Shown piece by piece: positions 7,880-16,030 of a stretch of 64,000 bases of DNA; position 1 is the first letter of the stretch, and each line of letters starts with the position of its first letter. The position numbers and the translations under genes were made by a program. The stretch comes from Ancylobacter crimeensis. GTDB taxonomy: Bacteria > Pseudomonadota > Alphaproteobacteria > Rhizobiales > Xanthobacteraceae. The notes below the pieces were generated by a model. It was not told the origin of the DNA, searched no databases, and saw nothing but the letters and a program-made list of their open reading frames with translations. The stretch lies in assembly GCF_023016805.1 (NCBI RefSeq), contig NZ_JALKCH010000015.1, positions 1 to 64,000 on the forward strand. The letters run 5' to 3'.

Positions 7880-9385
7880 TCAACCACGCGCCATTTCGCT
7901 CGGCCGGGGCTCGCCGGGCGCGGTCTTCCAGCCGAACGCAGGAAAGCGCACCACGCGCCGGCCGCGGAAATCGGTCTCGCAGGTGAGATAGCCGCGCTCT
8001 TCCATATAAGTGAGCAACCAGCGTCCCCGCGAGGGCGAGCGGCTGCCATAGGCGCGCGCCAGTTCCTCGTCGGTCGGCGATGCGGCGTCCTCCATGGCGG
8101 CGCGGGCGAGCATGAGAAACACGCCCTGCATCTCTTCCGGCAATTCGGCCGCCTGCCCACGGACCTGCTGCCAGATCTCGCCGGAATGCTCGCCCTCCGG
8201 CAGGCCCGGTTCGACGCCGGCCCGCGCTATGGCGAGGCGTCGGGTGAAATCGGCGAGATCCGGGACGCGGGAGCCGACCCGGCGCACCCGGCAATGCACG
8301 AGGAAGTCCTGATAGAGGCTCTGCACCGAACGCATGGGGGAGGCGGACGCCGCCGCGGCCTCGGCGACGAAATGCCCGATGATGTCACCGATCAGTGCCT
8401 CCCGCTCCGCCTCGATGGCGCGCAGCGTCTCAGGATCGGCCAGTTCCTCCTCCGGCGCCGGGGCGGCCGTGATGCTGTCCATGATCTCCGCCATCGGGCG
8501 CGGCGCCGGCACGCTGCGCACCGGCGGCAGAGGATCGGCGCCGTCCTCGAAGATCAGGCCCTGCAAATCCGCGCCCATCTCCGGCGGCGGCATCAGGGCG
8601 GGCCGGCCATTGCGGCTCGCGGTCTCCACCTCGCCGACCTTCACCGGCACCGGCCGACGGGCCAGCGCCGGGCCGAGCGCGACGAAGGAGCCGGTGTTGA
8701 GGTCGCGGAAGCTTTCCGCCTGCCGCTTCTCCATGCCGAGCAGATCGGCGGCGCGGGCCATGTCGATGTCGAGGAAGGTGCGACCCATCAGGAAGTTGGA
8801 GGCTTCCGCGGCGACGTTCTTGGCGAGCTTGGCGAGGCGCTGGGTCGCGATGATCCCGGCAAGGCCGCGCTTGCGGCCGCGGCACATGAGGTTGGTCATG
8901 GCCGAAAGGGCGGCGCGGCGGGCCTCGTCCGAATTCTCGCCGCCGCCGGCCGGGGCGAAGAGCTGCGCCTCGTCGACCACGACCAGCATCGGGAACCAGT
9001 GTTCGCGCTCGGCGTCGAACAGGCCGTTCAGGAAGGCGGCGGCGGACAGCATCTGCGCATCCGCATCCAGCCCCTCGAGGTTGAACACCACCGAGGCCCG
9101 GTGCCGCCGCACCCGCCCCGCGAGACGCTCGATCTCGCCGGGAGTGCGTTCGGCGTCGATGACGACATGGCCGTAGCGCTCGGCGAGGCTGACGAAATCG
9201 CCCTCGGGGTCGATGATCGCCTGCTGCACATGGCCGGCGCTCTGTTCCAGCAGGCGGCGCAGCAGATGCGACTTGCCGGAGCCGGAATTGCCCTGCACCA
9301 GCAGGCGCGTGGACAGAAGCTCCTCGAGATCGAGCCGCACCGGCTGGCCTGCCGTATTCGTCCCGAGATCGATGCCGACCTTCAT
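7880..9385 (-). CDS. HerA-like ATP-binding protein (DUF87 type)
   Basis: This is a roughly 501-residue P-loop ATPase of the HerA/FtsK superfamily (COG0433-like). Walker A is GNSGSGKS at residues 32-39; Walker B is the hydrophobic run ending VVVDEAQLFAP. Downstream are an Arg/Gly-rich segment (CRGRKRGLAG) and the ATQRL motif expected of hexameric DNA-pumping ATPases. The C-terminal 150 residues hold a winged-helix-like region. The start is uncertain: ATG 9385 gives the natural N-terminus (KVGIDLGTN), ATG 9421 adds 12 residues, and neither has a strong ribosome site. It is divergent from the DUF488 gene. No NurA-like nuclease is next to it, so its DNA role is unproven. Confidence 0.82.
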   Translation of the reverse strand: MKVGIDLGTNTAGQPVRLDLEELLSTRLLVQGNSGSGKSHLLRRLLEQSAGHVQQAIIDPEGDFVSLAERYGHVVIDAERTPGEIERLAGRVRRHRASVVFNLEGLDADAQMLSAAAFLNGLFDAEREHWFPMLVVVDEAQLFAPAGGGENSDEARRAALSAMTNLMCRGRKRGLAGIIATQRLAKLAKNVAAEASNFLMGRTFLDIDMARAADLLGMEKRQAESFRDLNTGSFVALGPALARRPVPVKVGEVETASRNGRPALMPPPEMGADLQGLIFEDGADPLPPVRSVPAPRPMAEIMDSITAAPAPEEELADPETLRAIEAEREALIGDIIGHFVAEAAAASASPMRSVQSLYQDFLVHCRVRRVGSRVPDLADFTRRLAIARAGVEPGLPEGEHSGEIWQQVRGQAAELPEEMQGVFLMLARAAMEDAASPTDEELARAYGSRSPSRGRWLLTYMEERGYLTCETDFRGRRVVRFPAFGWKTAPGEPRPSEMARG

Positions 9386-9643
9386 GCCGTTCGCGTGTCC
9401 GTCGCTGGCCCCTGCGGGCATTCTGTTCGAAGGTCCGGATAGGACCCGCTCAACGCTGGGGGTCTTACCATGACCGGAAGCGGCACCGGCCGCCACGGCC
9501 GGCGACTCTCCACAGATTCGCCTTGGCCCCGCAAGCATCCGCGCCCGTTTTCGCCGGGCCTGTGGCTTGCCGGCATGGCACCTTTGCCGCGAAGGCCGAC
9601 CGCACCTCGACAGCACAGCGCGGCTCTGCCAAAGCTTGAGTCC

Positions 9644-10114
9644 ATGAAAACCCCCTCGCGCGCCGCGCAACTCTTCACCATCGGCTATGAGCAGGTGTCC
9701 TCGCAGGCCGTGCTCGACACGCTGTCGAAGGCCGGCGTCGATCTGCTCGTCGATGTGCGGGCCGTGGCGGCCTCGCGACGGCCCGGCTTCTCCAAGACCC
9801 TGCTGGCCGCCGGCGTGCAGAGCCGGGAGATCGGCTATCTCCATCTGCGCGGCCTCGGTACGCCCGCCGAGGGGCGGCAAGCCGCCCGCAGCGGGCGCCA
9901 CGCCGACATGCGCCGCATCTTCGAGGAACATCTCGCGACCCCCACCGCTCAGGAGCAGCTCGCCGAGCTGACGGAATTGGTGAAGTCCGGCCGCAAGGCC
10001 TGCCTGCTCTGCTTCGAGCGCCACCCAGAGCATTGCCACCGTCAGATCATCGCCGACATCGTGTGCGAACGCGTGGGCGTGCCGGTCGAGCATCTGCTGG
10101 CCAATCCGCTCTGA
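9644..10114 (+). CDS. DUF488 family protein
   Basis: This 156-residue cytoplasmic protein belongs to the DUF488 family. It begins with the family's Phe-Thr-Ile-Gly-Tyr strand (residues 10-14) and has the Asp-Val-Arg motif (VDLLVDVRAV). The C-terminal cysteine/histidine signature LLCFERHPEHCHR is a probable metal or catalytic site. The ATG at 9644 gives the normal N-terminus; upstream in-frame codons encode a low-complexity extension overlapping the divergent ATPase promoter. The molecular function of DUF488 is not established. Confidence 0.82.
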   Translation: MKTPSRAAQLFTIGYEQVSSQAVLDTLSKAGVDLLVDVRAVAASRRPGFSKTLLAAGVQSREIGYLHLRGLGTPAEGRQAARSGRHADMRRIFEEHLATPTAQEQLAELTELVKSGRKACLLCFERHPEHCHRQIIADIVCERVGVPVEHLLANPL

Positions 10115-10211
10115 GCTGGCACAACTTGCAGATGCTTGAATGCAACCGACCACAATGGTGCGATCGGTAGCATCTTCCTGCTTTTGCAACCTGTCGGATG
10201 GATCCGTCTCC

Positions 10212-10958
10212 ATGAACCGCGCGCTCCGGTGCGTCGGCGGCTGCCTGTGCGCCGGCGCATTTGTGCTGTCCGGCCTGCCCTCGGCCCTCGCCGACGACAT
10301 ATCCGCCGTGGCGCGCGCGGTGGAGCATCGTCTCTATTTCTACACCGGCACCGACATCGCGACCGACAACAGCTATGGATGGGCCGGCGCGGCCTGGGCG
10401 CCCTTTGCACCGATGGATGCCGAAGGGCTTCGCCTGCGGGTTCAGGGCGGCATCGGCCAGTATGACTACCGCAACAGCGCCCTGCCGGGCGGCTGGAACA
10501 CGGTGAACAAGACCGAAGGCGAGGCGCTGGTCGGCTGGCAGTTCCTCTCCGGCCCCCATGCGCTGGCGCTCTATGGCGGCGCGGCGATGATCGAGAATCG
10601 GCTGCAGCTCGCCGACCCCGACAACCCGGATCAGGGCACGGCCTATGGCGCGAAGCTGCTGGCGGAATGGTATGGCCGCCTGCAGCCCGACCTCATCGCC
10701 ACCGCAGCCGCCGGCTTCACCAGCGCCGACCGCACCGCGACGGTGCGCCTGACTGCCGCGAAGGTATTAGAGAATGGCTGGGAGGTCGGCGCCGAGGGCA
10801 AGGCCTCGACCGACCGGCTCTCCACCGAAGCCGGAGCCGGCGCCTTCGTCAACCTGCCGGCCTTCGGCAACATGCTGCGCATCGCCGGCGGCTGGCGATG
10901 GAACACCGACGCCGCCGACGGCCCCTATGGCACGCTGTCGCTCTATCGGGCTTACTGA
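10212..10958 (+). CDS. BcsS-like outer-membrane protein
   Basis: This 248-residue protein has a Sec signal peptide (cleavage near Ser-Ala-Leu-Ala) and alternating aromatic/polar strands consistent with a small beta-barrel. The order of short motifs (YFYTGTDI near the mature N-terminus, Gly-Trp-Ala-Gly-Ala-Ala-Trp, and GPYGTLSLYRAY at the end) resembles the CBP_BcsS family found near cellulose-synthesis genes in alphaproteobacteria. No bcsA, bcsB or bcsC gene is in the window, so here it is an orphan. The start at ATG 10212 gives the signal peptide directly. The family call is from memory of sequence pattern and is moderate. Confidence 0.62.
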   Translation: MNRALRCVGGCLCAGAFVLSGLPSALADDISAVARAVEHRLYFYTGTDIATDNSYGWAGAAWAPFAPMDAEGLRLRVQGGIGQYDYRNSALPGGWNTVNKTEGEALVGWQFLSGPHALALYGGAAMIENRLQLADPDNPDQGTAYGAKLLAEWYGRLQPDLIATAAAGFTSADRTATVRLTAAKVLENGWEVGAEGKASTDRLSTEAGAGAFVNLPAFGNMLRIAGGWRWNTDAADGPYGTLSLYRAY

Positions 10959-10964
10959 ACGGCG

Positions 10965-12632
10965 TCAGGCGTCTTCCGCCCGCATGGCGTCGAGCGCCTG
11001 CTCGCCGTCGGTGTCGGCGCGTTCCGCGATGCGGTGAAGCTCCTCGCGCTCCAGCGCATCGGTGGTGTCGACATCCACGAAGGCCTCGTCATCCTCGACC
11101 GGCACGTCGACCAGTGCCTCGGCATTGGCGACGATGAGATGGCGTGCGCCGACATCGCCGCTCAGCGTGATCAGCTCCGGGAACAACCGCCGCGCCCATA
11201 CCACAGGGTTGCCGCGCCGCCCCTCGCGGACCGGCACCGCGACCAGTCTGCCCGCCGCCGGCGCAAGCGCGGCGACAAGCCGGTCGATGAGACCGGCGCT
11301 GACGCGCGGCATGTCGCCCAGCAACACGATCGCCCCGTCCGATTTCTCCGGCACGGCGCCGATACCGGCGCGCAGCGAGGTCGAGATGCCTTCGGCATAG
11401 GCCGGATTGTGCACGAAGCGGACATCGAGGCCGGCGAGCGCATCATGCACCCGCTCCGGCTCATGCCCGGTCACCACGATGACGGGCGCTGCCTGCGAGG
11501 CGAGCGCCGCCTCCACCGCGCGCCGCACCAGCGGGAGGCCATCGAGGGTGGAAGCGAGCTTGTTCGGGCCGCCCATCCGGGTGCCGCGTCCCGCAGCGAG
11601 CACCACGGCGGCGATCCGCGCGGTGCCGTCGGGCTCGCGTGCCTCGCGCGGTTGGGGACGTGTCGCGATTTCCATGAGGAGCCCTCCCACACCCATGCCG
11701 GCAATGGTTGAACGATCAATGGCGAGACCGGCGAGCAGGCGATGCAGGACCCGGTCGAAACCATTGTCCCGCGGACTGCGCGCACAGCCCGGCGCGCCGA
11801 GAACCGGCACGGCGCCGCATTGCGCGACGAGCAGGAGATTGCCGGGATCGACCGGCATGCCGAAATGGAGCAGTTCGCCGCCAGCCGCGACGATACCGGC
11901 CGGCACCACGTCCCGCCGGTCGGCAATGGCGGACGCGCCGAAGATGAGCACCATCTCGGCGCTGCGTGCGATGGCTTCGCGCACCGCATCCGCCACCGCT
12001 CCGGCATCATGGGTAATCTCGGCATGATGTTCGATGCCGGCGCCGGCCGCATGGAGCCGCTCGGCCGTGACCCGCAGCGTCTTCGCGACCACCTTGTCGG
12101 CAAGTCCCGGCAGGCGCGTCGAAATCATTGCGACGCGACGCACCCGATAGGGCGCCACGCTGAGCATCGGCCGCGCCGCGGCAAGGGCGCGCCGATGCAC
12201 CGACCCTTCCACTGCGAAAGGGATGATCTTGACGGTGCCGACCATCTCGCCCGCGACGACCGGGCGAAAAGCCGGGAGGGTGGCGAGCGTTACCGCCTCG
12301 TCGACCGCATTTAACGCATCGACCCCGGCAGAATCGACCACCAGAACACCGGCTTCGGTGGCCCGCAGATTGACGCGGCCAGTAAAGGCGGCATCCGCCT
12401 GTATGCCCTCACCCCCCAGCCGAGCCGCGATTTCGGCTGCCGCCCGGTCCTCCGGCACGTCGCCTGCTTCGAGGCGGGCCGCGGTGAGCGATGTCACGCC
12501 GGCGCGTGCCAGGGCGGCGAGGCAGGCGGCATCGAGCACCGCGCCTTTCCTGAGATCGATGCCCGGCAGGCGGATCGAATGGGCGGCAATCGCGCCGTCG
12601 GCCTCCTCCAGCGCGAACGGCCCGAACCTCAC
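10965..12632 (-). CDS. Fused MoeA-like / MocA-like molybdenum cofactor protein
   Basis: This 555-residue protein fuses two domains. Residues 1 to about 330 resemble the molybdopterin-binding fold of MoeA/MogA. Residues from about 340 on form a nucleotidyltransferase with LAAGRGTRMGGPNK, as in MocA/MobA enzymes that attach CMP or GMP to the cofactor. MocA-type CTP transferases serve xanthine-oxidase-family enzymes, which fits the cox cluster. The start is GTG 12632, overlapping the XdhC stop by 4 bases; a longer reading to 12848 would run through that gene. It is the last gene of a three-gene operon with both XdhC parts. Confidence 0.85.
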   Translation of the reverse strand: MRFGPFALEEADGAIAAHSIRLPGIDLRKGAVLDAACLAALARAGVTSLTAARLEAGDVPEDRAAAEIAARLGGEGIQADAAFTGRVNLRATEAGVLVVDSAGVDALNAVDEAVTLATLPAFRPVVAGEMVGTVKIIPFAVEGSVHRRALAAARPMLSVAPYRVRRVAMISTRLPGLADKVVAKTLRVTAERLHAAGAGIEHHAEITHDAGAVADAVREAIARSAEMVLIFGASAIADRRDVVPAGIVAAGGELLHFGMPVDPGNLLLVAQCGAVPVLGAPGCARSPRDNGFDRVLHRLLAGLAIDRSTIAGMGVGGLLMEIATRPQPREAREPDGTARIAAVVLAAGRGTRMGGPNKLASTLDGLPLVRRAVEAALASQAAPVIVVTGHEPERVHDALAGLDVRFVHNPAYAEGISTSLRAGIGAVPEKSDGAIVLLGDMPRVSAGLIDRLVAALAPAAGRLVAVPVREGRRGNPVVWARRLFPELITLSGDVGARHLIVANAEALVDVPVEDDEAFVDVDTTDALEREELHRIAERADTDGEQALDAMRAEDA

Positions 12633-13330
12633 GCCGCCTTCTCCCGCGGCACGTTCCGCTGGCGCAGCGCGCCGACGATCTCGGCCAGGATGGACACCGC
12701 AATCTCGGCGGGCGTCGCGGCGCCTATGTCGAGTCCGATCGGCGCCCGGATGCGGCTGAGCGTCTCGCGCGAGATACCCTGTCCGGCGAGCCGCTCCAGT
12801 CGCGTCGCATGGGTGCGCCGCGAGCCGAGCGCGCCGATATAGAAGCACCCCGCCGCCAGCGCCGCGGTAAGGCCCGGATCGTCGATCTTGGGATCATGCG
12901 TCAATGCCGCGAAGGCGGTGAACGGATCGAGACCGATCTGCGGCAGCACCACGTCCGGCCACTGCGGAAGCACCGTCACATCCGGGAAGCGTTCCGACGT
13001 CGCGAAGGCGGTGCGTGGGTCGATGATGGTCACGTCGAGCCCCGCGATCCGTGCCATCGGTGCCAGCGCCTGCGAGATGTGCACCGCGCCGGTAAGGACG
13101 AGGCGCGGCGCCGGAACATGGGCAGTAAGGAATATTTTCGCATTGCCGAGGCTCAGCATTGTGCTGCGCCCCGTGCGCAGCACCTCGGCGAGTTCCGTCG
13201 CCAGAGGATCCGCGGCGACGTCGACGGAGCGCACCAGACGCTGTCGGCCGCCGTCCATCTCGGTCACCAGCACGCAGGCCCGCCGGGCGGCGCGCTCGGC
13301 ATTCAGCGCCTCAAGAACAGGGAGTTCCAT
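12629..13330 (-). CDS. XdhC-type maturation factor, C-terminal (Rossmann) part
   Basis: This 233-residue protein corresponds to the XdhC/CoxI Rossmann half. It helps insert sulfurated molybdenum cofactor into xanthine-dehydrogenase-family enzymes. Visible features are a Rossmann-type strand-loop (RLVLTGAVHISQALAPMA), the segment VTIIDPR, and the family's conserved YIGALGSRRTHATRLERL near residue 165. Its N-terminal 60 residues keep a remnant related to the small XdhC domain. The ATG shares one base with the stop of the preceding small XdhC gene, and its own stop overlaps the next gene by 4 bases. It functions in the cytoplasm with the cox enzyme by inference. Confidence 0.85.
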   Translation of the reverse strand: MELPVLEALNAERAARRACVLVTEMDGGRQRLVRSVDVAADPLATELAEVLRTGRSTMLSLGNAKIFLTAHVPAPRLVLTGAVHISQALAPMARIAGLDVTIIDPRTAFATSERFPDVTVLPQWPDVVLPQIGLDPFTAFAALTHDPKIDDPGLTAALAAGCFYIGALGSRRTHATRLERLAGQGISRETLSRIRAPIGLDIGAATPAEIAVSILAEIVGALRQRNVPREKAA

Positions 13331-13653
13331 CAGGCGACCTTCTCGATATAGACCGCGATGCGGCCCCCGCAGGAGAGCCCGACCTGCCAGGCGGTCTCGT
13401 CGGCGACGCCGAACTCCATCAGCCGGGGCGCCCCGCTGGCGATCACTTCCGCAGCCTCGGCCACCACTGCCCCTTCGACGCAGCCGCCCGACACCGAGCC
13501 GAGGAAATGCCCGGCCTCGTCGATCGCCAGGTGACTGCCGACCGGACGCGGCGCCGAGCCCCAGGTTTCCACCACGGTGGCAAGCGCCACGCCACGCCCT
13601 TCGCAGCGCCAGCGCTCTGCCGCCTCCAGAACATCGTCCTCGCGCGCAAACAT
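13330..13653 (-). CDS. XdhC-type maturation factor, small N-terminal part
   Basis: This 107-residue protein matches the N-terminal CoxI/XdhC domain. It shows ATVVETWGSAPRPVGSHLAI and GSVSGGCVEGAV, the family's Cys-containing glycine-rich loop thought to touch the molybdenum cofactor. A second Cys lies in LSCGGRI near the end. The Rossmann half is encoded by the next gene, joined by TGATG. Whether the two form one complex like a full XdhC is inference. It starts at ATG 13653; the 96-base space to the divergent kamA-like gene must hold both promoters. Confidence 0.85.
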   Translation of the reverse strand: MFAREDDVLEAAERWRCEGRGVALATVVETWGSAPRPVGSHLAIDEAGHFLGSVSGGCVEGAVVAEAAEVIASGAPRLMEFGVADETAWQVGLSCGGRIAVYIEKVA

Positions 13654-13749
13654 TCGGAGCCTCCGGAATCTGGTCCAGTCCTTCACATATAGCGCAGCCT
13701 GGCGGTTACGGACTTGTCCAATCGTCGCCATGCGATCAAAACCCCGCCC

Positions 13750-14838
13750 ATGACGATGCTTGCAACCGACCGCCCGCCGGCCGAAGACGCCTCCCCGCCT
13801 GTCACCGCCCGGCCGCACACCCTTCGCACGGTCGCGGAACTCGACGCCGCCGGCCTCGTGCCGGAGCGTGCCGGACTTGATGCGGTGGCCCAGCGCTACG
13901 CCATCGCCGTGACGCCGACTTTGCTCGACCGCATGGGCGCAGGCGAGGACGATCCGGTGATGCGGCAGTTCGTGCCGGATATGCGCGAACTCGACATCAC
14001 GCCCCAAGAGAACGCCGACCCCATCGGCGACGAGGCTCACAGTCCGGTGCCCGGCATCGTGCACCGCTATCCCGACCGGGTGCTTCTGAAGCTGGTCGGA
14101 GTCTGCGCCGTCTATTGCCGCTTCTGTTTCCGCCGCGAGATGGTCGGGCCGGGAGCGGAGAGCAGCCTGTCGCCGGAGGCGTTGGACCGCGCGCTGGCCT
14201 ATATCGCCGGGCGGCCGGAGATCTGGGAGGTGGTCGTCACCGGCGGCGATCCCTTCATGGCGTCGCCGCGCCGTCTGGCGGTGCTTTCCGCCCGGCTCGC
14301 CGCCATCGGGCATGTCAAGGTTCTGCGCTTCCACACACGCGTGCCGGTCGCCGCACCGGAGCGGGTGACGGACGCGCTCGTTGAGGCGATCCGCGCCCCC
14401 GGACTCGCCACCTATGTCGCCGTGCATGCCAACCATGCCCGCGAGATCGGTCCCGAGGCCTCTGGCGCGCTTGACCGCCTCGCCGATGCCGGAATTGCGC
14501 TGCTGGGCCAGAGCGTGCTGCTGGGGGGCGTCAATGACGATGCCGAGACCCTCGCCGCCCTGTTCCGCACGCTCGTCGCGGCGCGGGTGAAGCCCTATTA
14601 CCTGCACCATCCGGACCTCGCGCCCGGCACCGGCCATTTCCGCCTGCCCATCGCACGTGGCCAGGAATTGATGCGCTCCCTCCGCGGCCGGCTCTCGGGC
14701 ATCGCGCTGCCGACCTATGTGCTCGATATTCCCGGCGGTTACGGCAAGGTGCCGATCGGGCCGGATTATCTGGAGCCGACCCCGGACGGCTGGCAGGTCA
14801 CCGACTATTGCGGCGGGGTGCACGATTATCGCGGCTGA
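13750..14838 (+). CDS. Lysine 2,3-aminomutase-like radical SAM protein (EpmB/KamA family)
   Basis: This 362-residue radical SAM enzyme isomerises alpha-lysine to beta-lysine in known relatives. The [4Fe-4S] motif CAVYCRFC is at residues 119-126. The PLP-binding lysine is predicted at Lys333 in PGGYGK. Its length is nearer to EpmB (elongation factor P modification) than to clostridial KamA, so EpmB-like use is plausible, but epmA and efp are not nearby. The ATG at 13750 is chosen over an upstream TTG. It lies on the opposite strand inside the cox cluster and its 3' end overlaps that of coxE by 41 bases. Confidence 0.85.
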   Translation: MTMLATDRPPAEDASPPVTARPHTLRTVAELDAAGLVPERAGLDAVAQRYAIAVTPTLLDRMGAGEDDPVMRQFVPDMRELDITPQENADPIGDEAHSPVPGIVHRYPDRVLLKLVGVCAVYCRFCFRREMVGPGAESSLSPEALDRALAYIAGRPEIWEVVVTGGDPFMASPRRLAVLSARLAAIGHVKVLRFHTRVPVAAPERVTDALVEAIRAPGLATYVAVHANHAREIGPEASGALDRLADAGIALLGQSVLLGGVNDDAETLAALFRTLVAARVKPYYLHHPDLAPGTGHFRLPIARGQELMRSLRGRLSGIALPTYVLDIPGGYGKVPIGPDYLEPTPDGWQVTDYCGGVHDYRG

Positions 14839-16030
14839 CGTCCACGTCATCCCGGGAGAGAGCGGCGACCAGCGCCTCGATACTGGCCAAGTTGTGCACC
14901 GGGCGGAAGTCGTCGACATGCGGCAGCATGGCCTTCACGCCGGCCGCGCGGGCCTCGAAATATTCATAGCGCAGCAATGGGTTGAGCCAGATCAGTCGGG
15001 CGCAGGAACGGCGCAGGCGATCGGTCTCGAAGGCGAGCGAGGGGCCGTTGCCATCGGCGGTTTCACGCTCCAGCCCGTCGGTCATCAGCAAAACGCGCGC
15101 CTTGCCGCCCAGCACGCGGCGCGACCAGAAGCGGTTGAACGCCGCCAGCGAGGTCGCGATGCGGGTGCCGCCGGACCAGTCCCGCGCGCTGCGGCCCGCG
15201 CCTTCCAGCGCTTCGTCGGGATCGCGCCGGGCAAGAGCCCGCGTCACATTGGTGAGCCGAGTGCCGAACAGGAAGGTCGAGACATCGCGCCTCGCTTCGG
15301 TCAGGGCGTGGGCGAAATGGAGCAGCGGTCGGGAATACTCGGCCATCGAGCCGGAAATATCGATCAGGAGCACCAGCGGTGCCAGGCGCTCCACCGGGCC
15401 GCGCCGCCTCAGGTCGAGCAGGTCGCCGCCGGAGCGCAGACTTGCCCGCAGCGTCGCCCTCAGATCAAGCCGTGTGCCGCGGGGATCGGGGCGCTGCCGG
15501 CGCGTCCGGATCCATTCCCGCGGGAGAGCAAGCCGGGCGATTTGCCGGCGCACGGCGTCGATCTCGGCCGCGTTCATCTGGGCGAAGTCCTTGACACGGA
15601 AGGATTCTTCCGCAGAGACGGTGAGGCGGGCCTCGACCTCCGGCGCCGATGGAGCACGCGCCTCGCGCTGCCGGCCGATTCCGGCGAACAGTGCGTCCTC
15701 GATGCGGCGCAGCGGTGCGCGCTCCGAGTTCGGGTGGGCGGGCACGGTCGGCGACATCAGGGCGATGAGCCGCTCATCGAGCCGGCGGCGTTGCCAGAAC
15801 AGGGGGAATGCCTGGTCGAAGACGAGGTGCTGGTCGCGACGGGTCACGAAGACGGCGTGAAGCGTCCAGTAGAAGTCCTCCCGCGGCCCGATGCCGGCCG
15901 CCTCGACCGCCGTCACCGCATCCAGCACCATGCCCGGGCCCACCGGCAGGCCGGCGGCGCGCAGGGCGCGGGCGAAATAGGCGATGTTGTCCGCGAGCTT
16001 TCCCCCGGCCGGGATCGCCGCCCCGCTCAT
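14798..16030 (-). CDS. coxE: CoxE-type VWA-domain maturation protein
   Basis: This 410-residue protein has a von Willebrand A domain in its C-terminal half with the MIDAS metal site DISGS (within LLIDISGSMAEYSR, about residues 222-235). The N-terminal half is helical and typical of CoxE/DUF58-like partners of MoxR ATPases. In Oligotropha, CoxD and CoxE act together to build the sulfur-copper site of CO dehydrogenase; the present enzyme is form II, so the exact task may differ. Its start overlaps the coxD stop by 4 bases, indicating coupled translation. The end runs 41 bases into the convergent kamA-like gene. Confidence 0.88.
   Translation of the reverse strand: MSGAAIPAGGKLADNIAYFARALRAAGLPVGPGMVLDAVTAVEAAGIGPREDFYWTLHAVFVTRRDQHLVFDQAFPLFWQRRRLDERLIALMSPTVPAHPNSERAPLRRIEDALFAGIGRQREARAPSAPEVEARLTVSAEESFRVKDFAQMNAAEIDAVRRQIARLALPREWIRTRRQRPDPRGTRLDLRATLRASLRSGGDLLDLRRRGPVERLAPLVLLIDISGSMAEYSRPLLHFAHALTEARRDVSTFLFGTRLTNVTRALARRDPDEALEGAGRSARDWSGGTRIATSLAAFNRFWSRRVLGGKARVLLMTDGLERETADGNGPSLAFETDRLRRSCARLIWLNPLLRYEYFEARAAGVKAMLPHVDDFRPVHNLASIEALVAALSRDDVDVSRDNRAPRRNSR

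Noticed and set aside
9386-10300. N-terminal extension of the HerA-like protein
   Set aside because: The frame stays open upstream of 9421 but runs antisense through the DUF488 gene and lacks family similarity; the natural start is near 9385-9421.
12633-12848. N-terminal extension of the MoeA/MocA fusion
   Set aside because: It would overlap the XdhC gene for over 200 bases. The GTG at 12632 gives the usual 4-base overlap.
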